Part shown: one piece after another, positions 50,901 to 60,500 of the stretch | Position numbering within the stretch: the first letter of the stretch is position 1 | How the letters are laid out: each line of letters starts with the position of its first letter | Origin: Anaeramoeba flamelloides | Lineage: Eukaryota; Metamonada; Anaeramoebidae | Direction: 5' to 3' | NCBI GenBank assembly: GCA_027625915.1 | Contig: JANTQA010000060.1 | Span: forward strand, 1,612,001-1,676,000 | Length of the DNA stretch: 64,000 nucleotides | The notes under the pieces: generated by a model | The model's input: the letters and a program-made list of their open reading frames with translations, nothing else | Told to the model about the DNA's origin: nothing | The model's database searches: none | Program-made: the position numbers and the translations under genes

Positions 50901-52124
50901 AAGTTGAATATTGAATAAAAAAATAAAAAAATAAAAATGCCAAATATCGTAGTTTCAATTTTTCAAAAAAAAAATCATTGAAAATGACAGATCAAAAAAA
51001 ATAATTGATGGTTTGAGGGAAATTTTTTTTTTCGTAGACTATATGTTATATTTAAAGGGTATATAAACAAATGAAACACATTAATAGAACTACATGCAGT
51101 GATACCCATGTAATATTATAAATGTGAAAATACGAAACACTTCTAGCAATTATATACATCAAAAAAAAAAAAAAAAAATTGAATATATTACTTTTTTTTT
51201 ACTTTATAAAATATTCATTACTTTTTATTTTTTTTACTCTCTTTCTAAACACACACACAAACACACGCACGCACACATATCACTATATCTATATCTATAT
51301 CTATAATATATATATATACTCTATAATATACCATTGATAATTTTTTTATTTTATTAGGTTGTTGATCAAACAATATTTTGTGTTCACGGTGGACTTTCCC
51401 CTCGTAATTTTTTTTTTTTTTGTTAATCAATTTTGAAAATTTTTTTATTAAATAATTTCGGTATTATTTAAAATAATATTATAAATAATTAAAGATGCTT
51501 TTAATTTTTTTGAAATAAAAAATCTTTGGAGATTTCAAGAAATTCCAACTTCAGGAGGATTATGTGATTTATTATGGTCTGATCCAACCCATGAAATTGA
51601 AAATTGGACACCCTCACCAAGACGTATAATTTTTTATTTTTCTTGTTATTATAAGGAGAAATTATGGTCAATTTTTCAATACTGTTAATTGAAACAGTGT
51701 TACTAAAAAAAAAATAAATAATCATAATCATAATTAACTTAAAAACAAGAACTTCTCAATTATTTTTATTTCAAATATTAATATATTTTACATTTTTTGT
51801 TTATATATTTGATTTTAATTAGTTTCTGGTTGGCTTTTTGGTGAAAAAGTTTTGGATGAATTTTTGGAAATAAATAAGGTTAATTTAATATGTCGGTCAC
51901 ATCAACTTGCACCAAAGGGGTATTATTGGTGGTTTGAAGATGATCCTTTTAAACCAATGAAAAAAAAAATATGTACAGTATGGAGTGCACCAAATTATTT
52001 ATATACAAATAAGAACGAAGCTTCGGTATTATTTTTAGAAAATGGGCAGGTCGATAAATTTATTACATTCAAAGCATCACCCAATGACCCAAATCATGAT
52101 CAATACCTTAAAGAAAACAATTAA
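44973..52124 (+). CDS. PP2A-like serine/threonine protein phosphatase catalytic subunit (eight exons)
   Basis: PPP-family metallophosphatase removing phosphate from Ser/Thr. Exons: 44973-45133, 45240-45395, 45525-45554, 45699-45726, 45870-45965, 51358-51403, 51495-51623, 51823-52124. They sum to 948 nt, 315 residues, against about 305-309 for PP2A/PP4/PP6. All metal and catalytic motifs are present across the joins: GDIHG, GDYVDRG, LRGNHECR, CVHGGLSP, LWSDP, SPR, RSHQL, SAPNY. YGFYEEC and ITQ place it with the PP2A/PP4/PP6 group, while the Cys in NHEC is more PP1/calcineurin-like. The end is ...HDQYLKENN, without the DYFL tail that is methylated in PP2A. Donors are GTAATT, GTAAAT, GTAAGT, GTAAAA, GTAAAT, GTAATT, GTATAA; every acceptor is AG and every phase fits. 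Introns are 91-199 bp except intron 5, 5,392 bp. Exons 3 and 4 are only 30 and 28 nt. Very likely functional; the subclass is uncertain. Confidence 0.93.
48187..48900. repeat. Degenerate tandem-like array (~120-180 bp units)
   Basis: The block AAGTGC.G.AGAGT.CC recurs at 48188 (with TAGCTTTTC), 48541 (with TAGCTTTTC) and 48779. Between them lie related A-rich pieces such as GAATT....GAGTAAAATCTTTGATTT.ACTCAATTCTTTT and 'tttatttc.aaa.taaaaaaa'. A weaker relative lies at about 43470-43690. Possibly serial insertions of one short element; non-coding. Confidence 0.55.
49741..51041 (-). mobile_element. Tc1/mariner element, 1.3 kb, with TA target duplication
   Basis: Ends TAGTCTACGA... and ...TCGTAGACTA are inverted, flanked by TA at 49739-49740 and 51042-51043. 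The similarity continues inward through an A/T run and a CTCA-AAAC-like stretch for about 30 bp. The transposase fills most of the interior on the minus strand. Sharp ends and few lesions suggest a fairly recent insertion into the phosphatase intron. Confidence 0.88.
49886..50874 (-). pseudogene. Tc1-type DD34E transposase, frame broken
   Basis: DNA transposase of the IS630-Tc1-mariner superfamily, cutting at TA. Read from 50874 down: LETKYQILLKLKEGIPIKKLA and ITTKTIRNW (first helix-turn-helix), GSGRKSWL (GRPR-like hinge), a second HTH, then VIFSDESKIEL (first Asp), VMIWAGISWKG, FLQDNAPIHKS (second Asp), and SPDLNPIEKIWNDLK (Glu). The spacing between the second Asp and the Glu is 34 residues, so DD34E. 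Two lesions are seen: a TAA two codons after the candidate ATG (50874-50872), and a frame change near 50345-50365, where ...YIKKGEK must pass to DPQKEMDNKRISV. All three catalytic residues survive. Probably inactive but young. Confidence 0.9.
51246..51320. repeat. (CA)n / (TATC)n microsatellite before the splice acceptor
   Basis: ACACAC units with interruptions (ACACACGCACGCACACA) pass into CTATAT repeats and (TA)n. The block ends about 37 bp upstream of the phosphatase exon 6 acceptor. Confidence 0.85.
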
Positions 52125-52321
52125 TTTCTTTTTTAAAGTAATAATTGGATCGAAATTTTATTTCAAAATAGAATTATTTATCATTTTTACCAAATAATAA
52201 TTTCTGCTTTTATTTTTTTATTTATGGGTTTATTTTTATTTTTATATTTTATTTATGTTTGTTTTACAATTTTAGAACAAAGCTGATTCAGTGATTTTTA
52301 ATTATGAGTCAAATCATTTTT

Positions 52322-53080
52322 CACTCAAATATCTTTTATTTATATAATACAAGACAAAGACAAAAAATTGAATTATTATCAAGAATCAATAATTTTTTTT
52401 TAATGATTTTGTATATTTAAATACTTTTTTGAAGATTGAGTTTAATAAATATATTTTAAAATAGATTTTCTACACTTTTTTGGAAATAGCTAAGATTAAA
52501 AAACTTTTCTTAAAAATAGTTAACAAATCAAATCAAACAAGTTTATTTTTTTTTTTTAATTTAAAAGAGGTTCTCCAAAGCATCGTAATCTCGTCATTAT
52601 TTTTTCCTTTTTTTAGAAAAATAAATAAAAGATATTAAATTTTCTGATCTCAATTTTATCTGACATTTTTTATCGGTGAAAATTGGTGTTTATTTTTTTC
52701 TTTTTGAGAGAAAAAACCATTTTCATAATTTTTTTAATCACAATAAATTTTCAAATCGAACTGAAAACATAGAACTACATTTGTATGTTTAAAAAATCAT
52801 TTATAACCTTATCATATTTCCATTTTTTTATTGAAATTGGTTGTTACATTGTTTTCACCAAAATTAGTTATATTTTTTCTTTTTTATTCATTTTAATGAA
52901 ATATTTCAATTAAAATATTTTAAAATAAATCTCTTAGTCATTAGATTCAATCGGTATTAATATAAAACTTAATTTAGTACATTCAATTAACAAAGAGCAC
53001 TAAAAAAGATGTTTTTTTTTATAAATTGTAAAATGTAATGACCCACTTTTCGGGAAATACCTTACTATTGGAGATTAAAT
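52322..53080. repeat. Family F repeat, copy 2
   Basis: About 52322-52500 is a direct match to 17665-17830; about 52670-53080 is a reverse match to 17230-17620 (TTCATAATTTTTTTAATCACAATA, CAATCGGTATTAATATAAAACTTAATTTAGTA, ATGACCCACTTTTCGGGAAATA). The inverted relationship of the second half suggests that one copy has been rearranged. Confidence 0.55.
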
Positions 53081-53739
53081 TATATTTTGTGTTTATCGAA
53101 GAAAAAAGCAACATTTATTATAAATTTAAACATTTTTGATCATTATTTTTCCACCTTTTCTCAAATTATATTTTTTTTAAAATTGTTAATTTTCATTTTG
53201 AAAATTACAAATTTGAGAAGACTTATCATTAAAATTCAACAATGTATTACTTCTACTTTTCAAAAAACTTATAATCAGTTTTTTCAAATATTTCTATACC
53301 GGTGAAAATTTTCCTTTTTTTTTTCAAGTTTGATTAGAAAATATCAAGGGATTTATAGAGAAAATATTTTAAATATATCACACTACATTAAATATCAAAC
53401 AATTTGTAAATAATTATATATATTAGTTTTTGATACATACAATTTTTTAAATGTGATTCCCTATGTATATTTATTTTTTTTGAATTCTTAGTTTGAATTT
53501 TATTTTAAAAAAAATCTATTTTTCGTTTGCTTTTATAATTTTTTACTTTTTTTGAACGGGAAAAATGATAATATTTTAATCATTTATCTTATTATCACAA
53601 TTTTTATTCAATGATATATTTAAAATATCTTTTCGTATGTAACTTCAGAAATTATTGAAAATCAGAACTCCCAATATTTTTAGAAAGGAATGCAAAAAAA
53701 AATCTTTTGGTTAATTCAAAAAAACTCAAAATTTTACTA

Positions 53740-54090
53740 TTCAATTAAATTACATAAAAGTATTTAAATGGTTTTATCTAATTTAAATATAAATATATTT
53801 TTAGAAATAACATAATTATGGTAAAAGGAATCAAAAGTTTCATATTTGTTGTTTTGAAAATCATAATTACAAAATCGTTCACAATTCATCATTGAAATAA
53901 TTAAATTGTGTTTTAAATTTTTTGATATTTATTCAACCTTTACTATTTCTTTCTTTTTATTAAAATAAAATTAAATCCTTCAATATTCATACTTTAATAA
54001 TAAATGAAATATAAATATTAAACAAATCTTTTTTTTACTAATTTTTGGTTTTATGTGGCATTTCTACTGAATACAAAATTAATTGTTTTG
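53740..54090 (-). repeat. Family H repeat, copy 2
   Basis: Reverse-complement partner of 31385-31740, with blocks such as TTCATACTTTAATAATAAATG and CTAATTTTTGGTTTTATGTGG. Confidence 0.55.
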
Positions 54091-54546
54091 TTTATTATTT
54101 CCCATTTCTGACCTTGTTAAATCTTCTTTATATTGGGAAGAAGGGTCACAAAGGAAAAAGACTAAGTCGTTACATACTAATACTGAGACACTTTAACACA
54201 AAAGTCTAATTAACTTGAAAATAAAATCCATAAAAGTAAAGGCTAAAAAATACTAAAGGTTTAAAGCAAATCAGATCAAAAAAAAAAAGAAATTCTGAAC
54301 ATTAAATAACGATTCCTAAATGAACCTTCATGATTAATTATCAAATTAAATTAAATCAACCAAAAGTATCAATGTTGTAATTTTGGGAGTTCTTAATTAA
54401 AGACGGCATTGATTTTTTTTTTTTTTTTTTTGATTTAATACCAATTGCTTCTTATAAAACCTTTTTAATAATTTTATTTTTTTTTTCTTTTTGCTTTTTA
54501 AACACAAAGAAAATTTTGTTCTGAATTCCCCTTGAAAAAAAATGGA

Positions 54547-54640
54547 ATTTATGATTTTATCCTTTAAATTACCTTTGAGGAAATTTAAGTAAAATGAAAT
54601 CTAGAGTGTAATTCACACTTCTTCAATCAATAATAATAAA
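54547..54640 (+). mobile_element. Truncated copy of the LINE 3' end
   Basis: Matches the tail of the LINE at 13921-14005: TATGATTTTA.CCTT.AA.TTA, a TTGAGGAAATTT-like block, and then CTAGAGTGTAATTCACACTTC followed by TTCAATCAA and an A/T-rich tail. Only about 90 bp remain, the classic 5'-truncated form of a LINE insertion. Confidence 0.7.
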
Positions 54641-54884
54641 ATAAAAAAATAATAAACTATTTTTTTTTTTGAAAAAATTAAAATAGAATTAAGAAAATAG
54701 GTTTAAGATGGTTAATTAGAGTTAACTTACTTTTAATGAGTTTAAATTAGCTTTTAAAATTAATTAATTAACCTTTTTCGATTGATTTTTTCTTAAGAGT
54801 GAAATTTTATTTTTATCTTATCCACTCATTTTTTTCAGTAGATTCTATCTTGTGAGTGACTAAACTTTATTTGTGATATAAATT

Positions 54885-55560
54885 ATTTTTCAGTCAAAGG
54901 GGACCAGTTGTAATGAGTGAAATACACGTGTTTAAAGGGTTTGAATGGATATTAGAAGAAAAATTTTATTTTGGAAATTTTCAAAACTGTAATCATTTTT
55001 TCACATTTTTGTTTTTTTTTTCGATTTTTTTTTTAACACATAACTCAGTTGCAAAAATTTTTTTATTACAAGATCAATAGTCACTTGGTAAAAATGTGTT
55101 ATTTTAAAGTTCTCAAAACCGTGGAAATGATTGTTGTGAAATAATATTGATTTCTATTGCAATTTTATTCGATCTTTGATACTAAAATTTGAATAATTAA
55201 CTGTGAAAAATTTTCACTTCATTTTCATTTCCTTTTTCAAATAGAGACCACAAATACCAACAAACTTCGTTTGGGGACTTGATTTCTAGATGAAAAGTAT
55301 GGAAAATGAAGTAAAAATTGTTTCCTATTTATTATTCAAATACCAGTAGGAGATCAAAACGAATATTCTTGTTTTTGCTCAATAGGGGACTAAGAATTTG
55401 AGTTTTTTTATTTTTAAGAAAATCTATTGATTTATTAGTTTTCTTTCAGAGGTATATCAACAATTCTTTAATAGATATTATTCTGCTTATTTCTTATTGG
55501 TTCTTCAAAGGTCAATTATATAAAATAATTGATATTTGAAAAAAATGTTGGGCCTTTTGA
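54885..55560 (+). repeat. Family E repeat, forward copy
   Basis: Partner of 25590-26060 in reverse orientation: AACTCAGTTGCAA, TTTTATTACAAGATCAATAGTCACTTGGTAAAAA, and CTTATTTCTTATTGGTTCTTCAA. It begins with CAGTCAAAGGGGACCAGTTG, similar to CAGTCAAAGGAGTCCAATG at 60911. Non-coding. Confidence 0.45.
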
Positions 55561-55619
55561 CAGAAACAAATTTTATTTCTCCCTATTTTTTTTCAAATAT
55601 CAATTATTTTTTATAATTG
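55513..55619. repeat. 33 bp inverted repeat (one mismatch), 41 bp loop
   Basis: The arm 55513-55545 (CAATTATATAAAATAATTGA then TATTTGAAAAAAA) is inverted at 55587-55619. It lies at the end of the family E copy, about 260 bp downstream of the Sec24 stop. Confidence 0.75.
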
Positions 55620-55877
55620 AATTTGCAATGATAACTAAAAAATAAAGTTTTAATAGTGGGAAAATATGATTTTTTTATACTTTCAAAAAAATTAACCATA
55701 ATCATAGAAACTCAGAATGACATAATAAAAATGTTTGATATTTAATAGCAATAAGTATCGCATGCGGAAAATTGAGATTAATAGAACCTTGTAAAAAAAA
55801 ATTTAAATTCAATCAAAAATAAAATCAAAAAATGTTTAATAACATTTAATGATCGATAAGAAATAAATAATATAAGA

Positions 55878-58301
55878 TTACAAATCCATTAAAATATTTT
55901 TCAATAACCCCTTTGAATAACTCTGGTAGGATAGAGAATTTGGGGTTTTATCCAGCATTAAGAACTGAACAAAATATATTTCTGATTCTGTATTTTGCTC
56001 TGTGATATATAATGGTACATAAGAATTTGGTTTTAAATTTCTATAAGATGTGATTACATCAACCAAATTATGTTTCCAAAAATTTGAATTATTATATTCA
56101 AAATTTTGAACCGAAAATTCCAATTCTGATTGATTACAAAGATGGACTAATTGGCTTCGTATATGAGATTGTATGTTTTCACCGACCCAACAATAAATAA
56201 CCAACCCGTTAAATAATAAATATATCCCATTTGAAGACAATGCTTTTTTTTTCAAGGGTATCTCTTTTAATTCCTTATCAAATATTGAAAAGCATAGAGG
56301 AAGAAAGAATAAAAAACTGTCCTCAATTGAGCAAGATTTAAAATAATTTAACAAATATAAACGATAACATTTTTGAATTCTAACACCCTCAGTTCTGAAT
56401 AATATTGATTTTGACATTGATAAAGCAAAATAGGGCAAAAGGGATATATTACTGAATAATTTCAATTCTGTTGATGATGGCAGTTGCCGTTTATAAAATT
56501 TTTGATATAAAGAGAAACAAGTATAATAACTAGCATTTAAAAAATATTGCCTAGCAAAAGAAAGGCCACCTTTATCAAGGCTATTAATTGCCTTTTTTGT
56601 TAATAAATTTATTAAAATTTTTAAATCAATACTTTTTAAAACATTTCTCCAAGAATCTAACACTAGAAACTGGCAATTAAAAATCGTAATTATTCTTTCC
56701 CCAACGAAGTTTGTATATATTAATGATACCTGTATATGCTCGGAAGTATTTTTTTTTAATGTATGATTTAATTTTAATTCAATAAAATAATTTGTTGAGA
56801 AGTTTATTGAAGACAAATATTGGAAATTTTTTATTGGATCAGTAAGTAGATTCCCATATATTTTGTGTATTTTGATGCCACTACTGCTTCTGATTCTCAT
56901 TATTGTATCAAAACCTTTTGTCATGGCTATAATGTGTTTTAAATCTTTTAAAAATTGATCTTTTTTTATGAAATTTGATGAATAATAGATCTTTCCTCCG
57001 CAGTATTTACATAGCATTTGATATTTTTCCATTTTGATCTGGCCAAGAAGTATTAAATCAATTGTGATGTACAAATAACCACATTGCTTGGAAAACCATT
57101 TATAGAAATTTACTTTTTTTTTTTTTACTGTTTCTTCTTTATGTTCATTTTCATTTTCAGATTCATTTTCTTCGATGTATTTATTATCATTTTCATCATC
57201 TTCTTCTTGATAATAATTTTCAGATTCTGAGCTGTCACTTACTCCAATGGTCTGCTCTTTATTTGTTTGGAGAGAAACATTTTTTGGAGTAAAATTATTA
57301 AAATTCTTCCCCAACTGATTCCTTAAAGAACACTGTTCACCACACACAATTGGAATGATTTTTCCAATATTTTGATCCATGATAATTAAACTTGTTTCTA
57401 AGGCAAGTTTAAGATTTAATTTCATTTTTGTGCGATTACGAGACTGGTTTAATTTTCTTTTTTGATAATTTGAGTTTCTTAAATTATCGATCATTGAACA
57501 AAAAGCAAATAATTCTTTTGGTTTGTCAGTCCTTGCTTTATAATTGCTGATATTACGTAAAAAGTTATTCTCTTCTTTTCCCGTTTCAGGAATTGAGATT
57601 ATTCGTTCGTTTTTTCTTCCATGAATTGCAGGAAGATGTAATTCACATTGTGAATCGATCGTAATTAACAATAAAGAAAATTTCAAAGGGTAGTTTTGTT
57701 GTTGCTTGCATTTTTCTTTTTCTTCTTCTTCTTCTTTTTCTTCTACTTCTTTCTTTTCTTTTTCTTTTTCTTTTTCTTTTTTTTTTTCTTCTTGTTTTTC
57801 TTCTTGTTTTTCTTTTTCTTTTTCAAGATCATCATTTTTCTTCTTGACATTCTTTAAAAATTGCTTAATCATTTTTAAAGAAAAAGAAAAGAGCCCTGAG
57901 ATTATTGAGTTTTCAGTAGAGTCCAAAAGAAAAATAAAAATTGGTGGTTGAAAAGATCTTGCAATATAACTTTTTGGTGCAATTGTCGAATAATTATCTA
58001 CAAGCAATTCCTGTTTTTTCTTTTTGTTCACTTGGTTAATTGTATCCAATAATTCTTGAGTATAATATTTTTTACTTGTTTTGTTAATTGTACCACAATG
58101 GTTACAAGTCCATTTCTTTCCTGAACGGCGAAAAAAGCAATACTTGTTGATGTATATTTTACAATTTTTGCATCTTTCAATATGAGTTTTCGTTGGAGGT
58201 ATTTCCTTATTAAATCGAAAATAAACACCAAAAGGGATCTTGGTTTTTTGAAAAAAAGATTTGTCTGTTGGTAAATTTTTAATACTGGGTAAAAGAGTCA
58301 T
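55878..58301 (-). CDS. SEC24: Sec24-type COPII coat protein
   Basis: Sec24 is the cargo-binding partner of Sec23 in the COPII coat at ER exit sites. The 807 residues read: a pre-finger block (KTKIPFGVYFRF); the zinc finger CKNCKIYINKYC...WTCNHCGTIN with Cys44/47/66/69; the trunk start PPIFIFLLDSTENSIISGLF (about 117-136); a KE-rich insertion (about 155-200); the trunk core; a second acidic/SE-rich insertion (about 365-400) before FYKWFSKQCGYLYITIDL; beta-sandwich and helical regions; and a gelsolin-like end with SNGIYLLFNGLVIYCWVGENIQ. YIN and the finger spacing favour Sec24 over Sec23. The usual Pro-rich N-terminal extension of 100 or more residues is missing: an in-frame TAA lies about 20 bases upstream of this ATG, so any extension would need an upstream exon. 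Divergent but intact. Confidence 0.85.
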   Translation of the reverse strand: MTLLPSIKNLPTDKSFFQKTKIPFGVYFRFNKEIPPTKTHIERCKNCKIYINKYCFFRRSGKKWTCNHCGTINKTSKKYYTQELLDTINQVNKKKKQELLVDNYSTIAPKSYIARSFQPPIFIFLLDSTENSIISGLFSFSLKMIKQFLKNVKKKNDDLEKEKEKQEEKQEEKKKEKEKEKEKKEVEEKEEEEEKEKCKQQQNYPLKFSLLLITIDSQCELHLPAIHGRKNERIISIPETGKEENNFLRNISNYKARTDKPKELFAFCSMIDNLRNSNYQKRKLNQSRNRTKMKLNLKLALETSLIIMDQNIGKIIPIVCGEQCSLRNQLGKNFNNFTPKNVSLQTNKEQTIGVSDSSESENYYQEEDDENDNKYIEENESENENEHKEETVKKKKVNFYKWFSKQCGYLYITIDLILLGQIKMEKYQMLCKYCGGKIYYSSNFIKKDQFLKDLKHIIAMTKGFDTIMRIRSSSGIKIHKIYGNLLTDPIKNFQYLSSINFSTNYFIELKLNHTLKKNTSEHIQVSLIYTNFVGERIITIFNCQFLVLDSWRNVLKSIDLKILINLLTKKAINSLDKGGLSFARQYFLNASYYTCFSLYQKFYKRQLPSSTELKLFSNISLLPYFALSMSKSILFRTEGVRIQKCYRLYLLNYFKSCSIEDSFLFFLPLCFSIFDKELKEIPLKKKALSSNGIYLLFNGLVIYCWVGENIQSHIRSQLVHLCNQSELEFSVQNFEYNNSNFWKHNLVDVITSYRNLKPNSYVPLYITEQNTESEIYFVQFLMLDKTPNSLSYQSYSKGLLKNILMDL

Positions 58302-58603
58302 TTTGCAAATGAAATCTGATTATATTCACCAATCATAAAAAGAGGTAAAAAAACATTTAATAAAATTGTTCTTGGAAAAAATGGTTCAAAGTATTTTTAA
58401 AAAAACAAGTTTTTTTTTTGCATTGTCATTACAAGTGATTAATTTTTTAGAGTCCAGTAACCATATCTCACAAATGTCATTTACACCTTATTACAACACA
58501 CTTTAATTATAGATACGTCCAGGTTTTTATTAATGCTTTTGTAGACATAAAAATAGAAAGTTGTTTAATAGTTCTGTGACAAAGAATTACTTTTGTTACT
58601 TTT

Positions 58604-60500
58604 AAGAGAGTAAGTTTATTCTACAAATTTTGAGAGCCAAAGTTTATATGAAACTAAATTATTCAAATTACTTCAAAAACCAAAAACACATTATTATTTT
58701 AATATATATCAGAGTTGTCAGATATCCTAATATAATATATTTTCAAACCATATAAAAAATGGAAATCGAAAAAATGAAAAAATTAAATCACGAAAAAATA
58801 AAGAAAAATAATTTATTTCTTGATCTTAGATGTAACATTTGAGACAATTACTTCTTATTTACTTGATTTTATTATTAATTCTGAATGGAATAAATTTTGT
58901 TTGAGAACTTTTTGAGAAACAAAGTACTTTTTATTTCGAAAGAATTTTCAAAATGAATTCTGAAATTCACTATTTTCATTTAATTTATCTAATTCTTGAT
59001 TTGGTTTTTAAAATAGGATATTTATAAAATTATTTTTCAGAAATATAGATTTATTGAACATATTAGTTTGATTTTATAATAATTTTCATTTTCTATTAAA
59101 ATGAAAATTCAAAATAATTTCCAATGATGATTGAAATTTTTAACAATTTTTTTTTTCTTTGAGTTGAACTTTTTGGAACTTATTTTATTGAATTGGATCA
59201 TTCAGTCTTCTTCCTTGCCTTTTAATTTTATTTTTTGAAATACTGTAGTCAAAATAAAGCGTGCCAAAAAATTTAATGCGTGTTTCAAAATAAAAAGCGT
59301 GTTTTTTTGTTATAGTTGACCTATACATTAACCAATCAAAGAAACCAATAACAAACCCTAAAAAAATATGGTACTGGTTTCTTAAAGTTCTATTATTTAA
59401 AAAGAAATTCTAAAAATGAAGGATCAAATTGTAAAATTTATCTCAAAAAATTGAGAATAATTTTTTAGAAAATATTAATCATCAAAAAAACAAAAAAATT
59501 CAAAAAAATTGAGAATATTATGGAAAATTGTCAACTATTTGCGTGAATAATTTAAATTTTACTGAAAATAACCAGACCTTTACTATCAAAATTGATTTGT
59601 ACTTAGGTATACTATTGGGTAGTAGATTGGACATTGCCTTGGTATAAGAATAAAAAAAAGCACGGATAATATTTTGAAACACGGATTATCGTCGTTGTGC
59701 ACGCATTATTTTGATCACTGTAGTATCCTTGATTTTGGTTTTTTTTAATAAAAATATTTGATAAAAGAATTTTGAAAGCATTTTTGTAAAAAAGTATTTG
59801 CGTTAAAAACAATAATAATAATGGGGTGAGATATTCAAGGTAATGATAGATTTGTAAATTTACAAAATAAGAAGATCTCGAATAAAAAAACCTCGAAAAA
59901 TATACTTTGGTCAGATTTTTTTTCAAACCTGATTTCGACAAGTTTTTTTGGTAAGGTTATCTTTCTTGATTGTTCTTCTTAAGAAAAATGTAATTTAAAA
60001 TGTATTATTTCTCTGTTCATGTCTATTTATTAGGATTTATACTTTGATTAATTTCACTCATTCACAATTTTAACTTTCGGGATTCAAAACAAAATACCAA
60101 TACACCATGATTTTAGAAAAAGAAAAGGTTCAAAAAAATGAAAAATTAAAGATTTAAATCTGATTTACCAAAGATCTTTTCACAAATAGAAAAGTGAATG
60201 ATATTTTGGTTAGAAAGTTTTAATATTCCCTAGTTATGAAAAACTATTTTTCAGTTTCTCAGGGTTAAAAATTTTTGAAATTGAAAAATTAAACTATATC
60301 CTAAAAATGTATATTTGGAAAAAGTAAAAACAGAAAAAAAAATATTTTATGGATTAGCTACTAGTGTTGGACAGTATAATTTTTAAGAGTATATTTTGAT
60401 TTCAATAAATCAAAAAAATAATAGTAATCATATAAAATCAAAAAAACATTCTAAATCAGTTAGGTAAAATCAAAATATTTACAATGAAAAAACTTTATGC
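58604..60500 (+). repeat. Family A repeat, copy B, with nested MITE
   Basis: Begins TTTTAAGAGAGTAAGTTTATTC, aligned to the GGGAGTAAGTACATTTTT start of copy A, and stays co-linear with it up to at least TTTCACAAATAGA.AAGTGAATGAT (60178) and TATGAAAAACTATTTTTCAG (60235). The collinearity is broken only by the MITE at 59243-59723. Confidence 0.6.
59243..59723. mobile_element. Tc1/mariner-type MITE (family M) nested in family A
   Basis: 481 bp, TA on both sides (59241-59242, 59724-59725). The ends are CTGTAGTCAAAATAAAGCGTG and, inverted, CTACAGTGATCAAAATAATG; about 55 bp terminal inverted repeats, both reaching GTGTTTCAAAATA. Copy A of the host repeat has the empty site (TTTTTGAAATAGTGTCC, near 36821-36840). 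No coding capacity. CAGTGATCAAAAT-like ends are typical of the mariner group. Confidence 0.8.

Larger units (their letters stand above)
45966..51357 (+). other. Giant 5.39 kb intron of the phosphatase gene hosting a Tc1 transposon
   Basis: Starts GGCGCA|GTAAATATT and ends TTTTATTTTATTAG. It separates DVLPIGA from VVDQTIFCVHGG, adjacent residues in every PP2A-type enzyme. Inside are a repeat array (48187-48900), a complete Tc1-like element (49741-51041) on the opposite strand, and a CA/TATC microsatellite just before the acceptor. Confidence 0.9.
52125..55877. other. 3.75 kb intergenic region between phosphatase and Sec24
   Basis: Filled with repeats: family F (52322-53080), family H (53740-54090, minus), a LINE 3' stub (54547-54640), family E (54885-55560) and a hairpin (55513-55619). 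The two flanking genes converge here, so both 3' ends lie in it. No other gene was seen. Confidence 0.5.
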
